A DNA stretch of 64,000 nt from Fomes fomentarius (lineage: Eukaryota; Basidiomycota; Agaricomycetes; Polyporales; Polyporaceae): assembly GCA_022606135.1 (NCBI GenBank), contig JABYQN010000005.1, forward strand, positions 2,170,001 to 2,234,000, written 5' to 3'. This document shows, in pieces, positions 63,271 to 64,000 of this stretch. Under the pieces are notes generated by a model, which saw nothing but the letters and a program-made list of their open reading frames with translations, ran no database searches and was not told the origin of the DNA. The translations under genes were made by a program, and so were the position numbers. Position 1 is the first letter of the stretch, and each line of letters begins with the position of its first letter.

Positions 63271-64000
63271 ATGCGTTCGACAGAATACGAACCAGTGCCT
63301 ACAGACACACAGCCCTCCTCTCCTCCTCCTCCTCAAAACATCCGCTCTCGTCTCGTCACCCTCCGTAGACTCTTGATCTTCTCCGCGACCATCGTAGTCG
63401 TCTCGCTAGCAGCATACAAGTCCGGCCAGTGGACCGCAGAGAAGAATCTTCTCAATTCAGCAACAGACATCTCATCCGGGAATAGCGAGGCAGAGCTCAC
63501 TGCAAATCCCACATCTACCACGCTCTCTCCAGCTCCCACACCGTCGACAAACGAAACAGACATGTCAGGCGGGAAATACAGTATTGGCTAGTGAGTGTCC
63601 CCTTCAGCTATGTGCGATGCAATTGGGACGCTCTTGCTGAATGTATGCGCACCTCTCAAGCTTCGTCAACTGGTACGTTCTCTCTCACTGCGGCACAAGA
63701 AGTCTCGCTTGACGCGGATCTGCAGGGGCATCTACGGACGGAAGTTCCCACCGTCACTCATCCCAGTAGACGATCTCACGTGCGTTCCCAAATTCTCAAT
63801 TTCCTACTCATTGTAACGCCAGCGCCATAGTCATATCCTATATGCGTTCGCGAACGTCAAGCCCGATAGTGGCGAAGTTTACCTCTCCGATACATGGGCG
63901 GACACCGACATCCACTATCCGGGTGACTCTTGGAACGACAGTGGGAAGAACCTGTACGGTAACTTCAAGGCAGTCTACAAGCTGAAAAAGGCAAACCGTC
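63271..64000 (+). CDS. membrane-anchored GH18 chitinase, 5' part only
   Basis: Four exons so far: 63271-63590, 63661-63672 (12 nt), 63726-63779, 63831 to the window edge, so the gene is partial. The N terminus is cytosolic and Pro-rich, then a single helix [19 protein letters not shown] (type II anchor), a Ser/Thr-rich stem, and the GH18 barrel start: [20 protein letters not shown] (beta-1), [20 protein letters not shown] (beta-2), and [17 protein letters not shown], typical of fungal endochitinases. The DxxDxDxE catalytic motif lies beyond the window. GH18 enzymes cleave chitin; membrane anchoring suggests a role in cell-wall remodelling rather than digestion, an inference. Confidence 0.88.

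Overview
The window is nuclear DNA of a filamentous basidiomycete, most likely a white-rot polypore close to Trametes. This rests on short GT-AG introns (mostly 49-65 nt) in nearly every gene, a short-type manganese peroxidase, a secreted CBM1 protein, a DUF6533 membrane protein and fungal kinase-like paralogues. Gene models were built by hand from splice signals and family knowledge. For most of them the exon lengths were summed and give an intact reading frame. The exceptions are stated in their entries.

Layout. 1.6-26.3 kb is a gene-dense housekeeping block: secreted PLC-like phosphodiesterase (+), DUF6533 membrane protein (+), queuosine salvage protein (-), Ure2p-like glutathione transferase (+), short-chain dehydrogenase (-), DASH/kinetochore subunit Dad2 (-) head-to-head with a 3-methyladenine DNA glycosylase (+), a CAMK-like kinase (+), complex I subunit NDUFS7/PSST (+), and a 1091-residue Ser/Pro-rich protein (+).

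26.3-37 kb is an accessory region. It holds a 1389-bp element with perfect 23-bp terminal inverted repeats and reiterated ATGCAT-centred palindromes. Next to it is a two-unit tandem duplication carrying degenerate-fold fungal kinase-like genes and an unknown gene, with relics showing that each unit lost a different piece.

37-64 kb returns to genes: bleomycin hydrolase (+), a secreted Thr/Ser-rich protein (+), a secreted serine beta-lactamase-like hydrolase (+), a 3.6-kb stretch without a recognised gene, manganese peroxidase (+), a small unknown gene (+), gamma-butyrobetaine dioxygenase (-), a decayed copy of the 3' part of the peroxidase gene (+), a membrane RING-H2 ubiquitin ligase (-), a GTPBP1-type GTPase (-), a coiled-coil basidiomycete protein with a SUMO-interaction-like motif (+), a CBM1 protein with an uncharacterised C-terminal domain (+), and the 5' part of a membrane-anchored GH18 chitinase running off the end (+).

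The genes do not form an obvious pathway or metabolite cluster. Secreted wood-decay and cell-wall functions (peroxidase, CBM1 protein, chitinase, beta-lactamase-like hydrolase, PLC-like enzyme) are interspersed with mitochondrial, DNA-repair and cell-division genes. The most notable structures are the inverted-repeat element, the reciprocal gene loss in the kinase duplication, the peroxidase pseudogene, predicted microexons of 5, 7, 12 and 21 nt, and a one-base frame break near the start of the queuosine salvage gene.
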